Assembly (NCBI GenBank): GCA_963780175.1
Contig: CAWAAT010000004.1
Span: 1-64,000 of the forward strand
Origin: Brooklawnia sp963780175
Lineage (GTDB): Bacteria; Actinomycetota; Actinomycetes; Propionibacteriales; Propionibacteriaceae
DNA: 64,000 bases
Reading direction: 5' to 3'
Shown here one piece after another: positions 61,488 through 64,000 of this stretch. The position numbers and the translations under genes were made by a program. The stretch's first letter is position 1, and every line of letters begins with the position of its first letter. Below the pieces are notes generated by a model, which saw only the letters and a list, made by a program, of their open reading frames with translations, ran no database searches and was not told the DNA's origin.

Positions 61488-62228
61488 TCAGCTCTCGACC
61501 ATCCGCAGGGACCGCAGGCCGTGCTCGAGGTGCCACGACGCGAAGGCCGCCACCAGGCCGCTGACCTCCGTCCCCAGGTGCTCGGGCACGTTCTCGGTTG
61601 CCGGCCAGTCTCCACTGATCAGCGCGGACAGCAGCGTCCACGCCTCGGTGGAGGGCAGCGCACTGCGTGGCGGGCGACAGTCCAGGCAGACCATGCCCCC
61701 GGTCTCGGGCGCAAAACCTGCGTGCGGGCCTGCCAGCCCACATCGGGCGCAGGACTCCAGCGCCGGTGCGTAACCGGCCACCGCCAAGGCCCGCAGCAGG
61801 TAGGCGTCCAACACCATGCGAGCCGGACGCGGACCCGCCGGCGTCCCCTGGCCCAGGGTGCGCAGCGCGCCCAGCAAGAGCCGGTACTGCTGCAGGGCAG
61901 GTTCGCCTTCCTCGGAAACCAACCGGTCCGCGGTCTCGAGCATGGCCTGTCCCGCGGTGAAGGCCGAGTAGTCGACGCGCAGCGGCGCATCGTAGGCGTG
62001 CAGGGTTTCCGCCTGGATCACTACGTCCAGGCTGCGACCGGTGGCGAATTGCACGTCCACATGGCTGAACGGTTCGAGCCGACCACCGAACTTGGACGAG
62101 GTGCGCCGCACGCCGCGAGCGACCGCCCGCACCTTGCCGTGAGTTCGGCTCAGCAGCGTGATGATCCGGTCGGCCTCACCGAGCTTGTGGGTGCGCAGCA
62201 CCACGGCGTGGTCCCGGTAGGTCGGCAT
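61488..62228 (-). CDS. recO: DNA repair protein RecO
   Basis: RecF-pathway mediator that helps load RecA. The 246-residue protein has the OB-fold N-terminus (YRDHAVVLRTHKLGEADRI), a helical middle and a zinc site of Cys160, Cys163, Cys181 and Cys184 (CARC and CLDC). ATG 62228 (MPTYRDHAVV) is chosen as the usual start. It diverges from uppS by 77 bases, an arrangement common in actinobacteria. Confidence 0.93.
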   Translation of the reverse strand: MPTYRDHAVVLRTHKLGEADRIITLLSRTHGKVRAVARGVRRTSSKFGGRLEPFSHVDVQFATGRSLDVVIQAETLHAYDAPLRVDYSAFTAGQAMLETADRLVSEEGEPALQQYRLLLGALRTLGQGTPAGPRPARMVLDAYLLRALAVAGYAPALESCARCGLAGPHAGFAPETGGMVCLDCRPPRSALPSTEAWTLLSALISGDWPATENVPEHLGTEVSGLVAAFASWHLEHGLRSLRMVES

Positions 62229-62293
62229 GCGCCCATTGTCCCTCGCGACGGCAATCGATCGCCCGGCGACACCCGACAAAGGCGTCGGCGCAG

Positions 62294-62299
62294 TAGGGT
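62294..62299 (+). promoter_or_regulatory. Putative -10 box of leaderless uppS
   Basis: TAGGGT, six bases before ATG 62306. Confidence 0.5.
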
Positions 62300-62305
62300 C
62301 GGGCC

Positions 62306-63100
62306 ATGGCAACTTCGGCCCGTCCGCCCAAGCGTCCACCGGTCCCGCACCCTAGCGGGGCCCGGCCACCAGCCATCCCCGCCGGCGCCGTGCCCCAGCA
62401 CGTGGCCATCGTCATGGACGGCAACGGCCGGTGGGCCAAGCAGCGCGGCCTGCCCCGGACGAAGGGCCACGAGGCCGGGGAGGCGGTGCTCTTCGAGGTG
62501 GTCGAAGGCGCCATCGAGGTGGGCATCAAGTACCTATCCGTGTACGCCTTCTCGACAGAGAACTGGAAGCGCTCCCCCGACGAGGTGCGGTTCCTGATGG
62601 GTTTCAACCGGGACGTCATCCATCGACGGCGCGACGGCCTGGACGCCCTGGGCGTCAAGGTCCGTTGGGCGGGACGACGCCCGAGGCTGTGGGGCAGCGT
62701 GATCCGTGAGCTGGAGGACGCCGAGCGTCAGACCAGCGACAACGACGTGCTGACCATGCAGTTCTGTGTCAACTACGGCGGGCGCGCCGAGATTCTTGAC
62801 GCCGTGCGGGGCATCGCCCGCGACGCGGCGGCCGGCCGCATCAACCCGGAGCGGATCACCGAACACAGCTTCCGGCGCTACCTGGACGAGCCGGAGATAC
62901 CCGATGTCGACCTGTTCGTGCGCAGTTCCGGTGAGCAGCGCACCTCCAACTTCCTGATCTGGCAGTCGGCCTACGCCGAACTGGTCTTCGTCGACAAGTT
63001 CTGGCCCGACTGGGATCGCCGCGACCTGTGGGCGGCCGTCGAGCGCTACGCCGACCGGGACCGGCGATTCGGCGCGGCGGTTCCCAACGAGTCGCAGTAG
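62306..63100 (+). CDS. uppS: Isoprenyl transferase (cis-prenyltransferase)
   Basis: Builds long-chain polyprenyl diphosphate, the lipid carrier for cell-wall synthesis. The 264 residues include the pyrophosphate loop IVMDGNGRWAKQRGL with Asp38, the Mg-binding region and SVYAFSTENWKR, and a C-terminal DLFVRSSGEQRTSNFLIWQ block. The N-terminal 30 residues are Pro-rich. It faces the folP2-like gene. Confidence 0.95.
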   Translation: MATSARPPKRPPVPHPSGARPPAIPAGAVPQHVAIVMDGNGRWAKQRGLPRTKGHEAGEAVLFEVVEGAIEVGIKYLSVYAFSTENWKRSPDEVRFLMGFNRDVIHRRRDGLDALGVKVRWAGRRPRLWGSVIRELEDAERQTSDNDVLTMQFCVNYGGRAEILDAVRGIARDAAAGRINPERITEHSFRRYLDEPEIPDVDLFVRSSGEQRTSNFLIWQSAYAELVFVDKFWPDWDRRDLWAAVERYADRDRRFGAAVPNESQ

Positions 63101-63113
63101 CGGCAGGGCGTCC

Positions 63114-64000
63114 CTAGCGGCCACGCTCCGAACGGATCGGACGGCGGTCACCCCGGATGGAGGCCACCATGTCCACCACCCGCCGGGTGGCGCGCACATC
63201 GTGTGCCCGGAACACCGTGGCCCCTTGCCAGGCGGCGATCGCAGTGGCCGCCAAGGTACCCTCCAGTCGCTCGTCAGCGCCCAGGTCGAGGGTCTCGCCG
63301 ACGAAGTCCTTGCGGCTGATGGCCATCAGCACGGGATAACCGAGCGCGACGATCAGCTGGGTGGTAGCCACCAGCCGCAACGAGTTCAGGGTCGTCTTCC
63401 CGAAGTCCAGCGTCGGGTCGACCAGGACCGCCTCGGGTGCAACCCCGGCCGCTACCGCCCGCTCTGCTCCGAGTCGCAGGACGCGCAGCACGTCGTCGAC
63501 CACCGCATCGCCGGGACCGTAGTCGATGCCCTGGGGGTCGGTGCGTGGCGGCAACCCGCCGGTGTGTGAGACCACATAGCCGGTGCCCAACTCTCCGGCA
63601 AGCACCGCCAACTCCGGGTCAGCCCCAGCCCACGTGTCGTTGACCAGGTCGATCAGTCCAGCACAGGACGCGGCCACCTCAGCACGCCAGGTGTCCAGGC
63701 TGACCAGCACGTCCGGGTACTCGGCACGCAGCGCAACCAGGAAACTCCGGACGCGGTCGATCTCGGCCGCTTCGGTGACCCACTCACCCTCCTGACCGGC
63801 CCGCACTCCCCCGACATCGATGATGTCAACACCCTCGTCCAGCATCCGGGCCGCCCGACCCAGCGCATCCCGCAGGTCGACGTGCCGAGCGGGTGCGTAG
63901 AACGAGTCGGGCGTCCGGTTGATGATTCCCATCACGGCCGGGCGCGAGGCATCGAAGCGCTGGCCACGAAGCACCAGCGGTGCGGGCTGGGCGAGGTCCA
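63114..64000 (-). CDS. FolP2-like dihydropteroate synthase homologue, partial
   Basis: A dihydropteroate-synthase-fold protein cut by the right edge: the reading frame stays open to 64000 (upstream codons read LAQPAPLVLRG) and the start lies beyond. MGIINRTPDSFYAP replaces the usual INVTPDSFSDGG, and DVGGVRAGQEG replaces the DIGGESTRPG loop of true FolP, as in the FolP2 group whose enzymatic role is doubtful. The C-terminal half has DPTLDFGKTTLNSL and ISRKDFVGETL. The 287 or more visible residues look intact. It converges with uppS after 13 bases. Confidence 0.88.
   Translation of the reverse strand, partial: DLAQPAPLVLRGQRFDASRPAVMGIINRTPDSFYAPARHVDLRDALGRAARMLDEGVDIIDVGGVRAGQEGEWVTEAAEIDRVRSFLVALRAEYPDVLVSLDTWRAEVAASCAGLIDLVNDTWAGADPELAVLAGELGTGYVVSHTGGLPPRTDPQGIDYGPGDAVVDDVLRVLRLGAERAVAAGVAPEAVLVDPTLDFGKTTLNSLRLVATTQLIVALGYPVLMAISRKDFVGETLDLGADERLEGTLAATAIAAWQGATVFRAHDVRATRRVVDMVASIRGDRRPIRSERGR

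Overview
The window is GC-rich, densely packed chromosomal DNA from an actinobacterium. Supporting signs are the tandem clpP1-clpP2-clpX block, an RNase E/G with its preceding radical-SAM gene pair, the glyS/znuABC/zur neighbourhood, frequent GTG starts, and many genes with a TANNNT box a few bases before the start codon and no Shine-Dalgarno. The valS type and general gene content suggest Propionibacteriales, probably Propionibacteriaceae. That placement is inference, not a database result.

Layout. 1-2830: an integrase-type insertion sequence carrying an intact IS256-family element nested inside its transposase; it lies just downstream of rne. 2858-11843: rne, two radical-SAM-associated genes split by an inserted MFS gene, a CPBP protease with a proline-rich tail, and ndk. 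11905-24759: folC, a MauE-like/thioredoxin-like pair, valS, thrC, clpX, clpP2, clpP1, an AI-2E exporter-like permease, tig and tRNA-Gly. 24863-36305: a second CPBP protein, an SDR-TspO fusion, a channel-like protein, hisI-hisG, sbcDC, a nitronate monooxygenase with a palindromic operator, a TspO-like protein, and the remnant of a CoA-disulfide reductase-rhodanese gene. 36436-47387: prfC, a macrodomain protein, dhaL-dhaK, CHAD and DUF1801 proteins, tRNA-Asn with a strong terminator, a sigma factor, dnaG, an orphan FetB-like permease and a frameshifted dgt. 47478-55313: a GntR/UTRA regulator convergent with an aldolase-HAD operon that has a GntR-type operator, then dusB, an MFS gene, and a Na+/amino-acid symporter coupled to a PLP racemase. 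55390-64000: glyS, a zinc-uptake operon (znuA-znuC-znuB-zur) with an apparently leaderless Zur-controlled promoter, an HtrA protease, recO, uppS and a FolP2-like gene cut by the window edge.

Most of the window is housekeeping: translation, proteolysis, DNA repair and replication, folate, histidine and zinc supply. The points of most interest are the leaderless promoter pattern, especially the znuA promoter; the SDR-TspO fusion and its membrane-protein neighbours; the regulator-operator-aldolase module; a cluster of about seven indels shared by two opposed genes; and the exactly reconstructable nested insertion. I did not find a clearly new defence or biosynthetic system. No stretch longer than about 300 bases lacks a gene; the longest gap (5909-6199) is the leader region of rne, where I recognise nothing specific beyond the rne ribosome-binding site.
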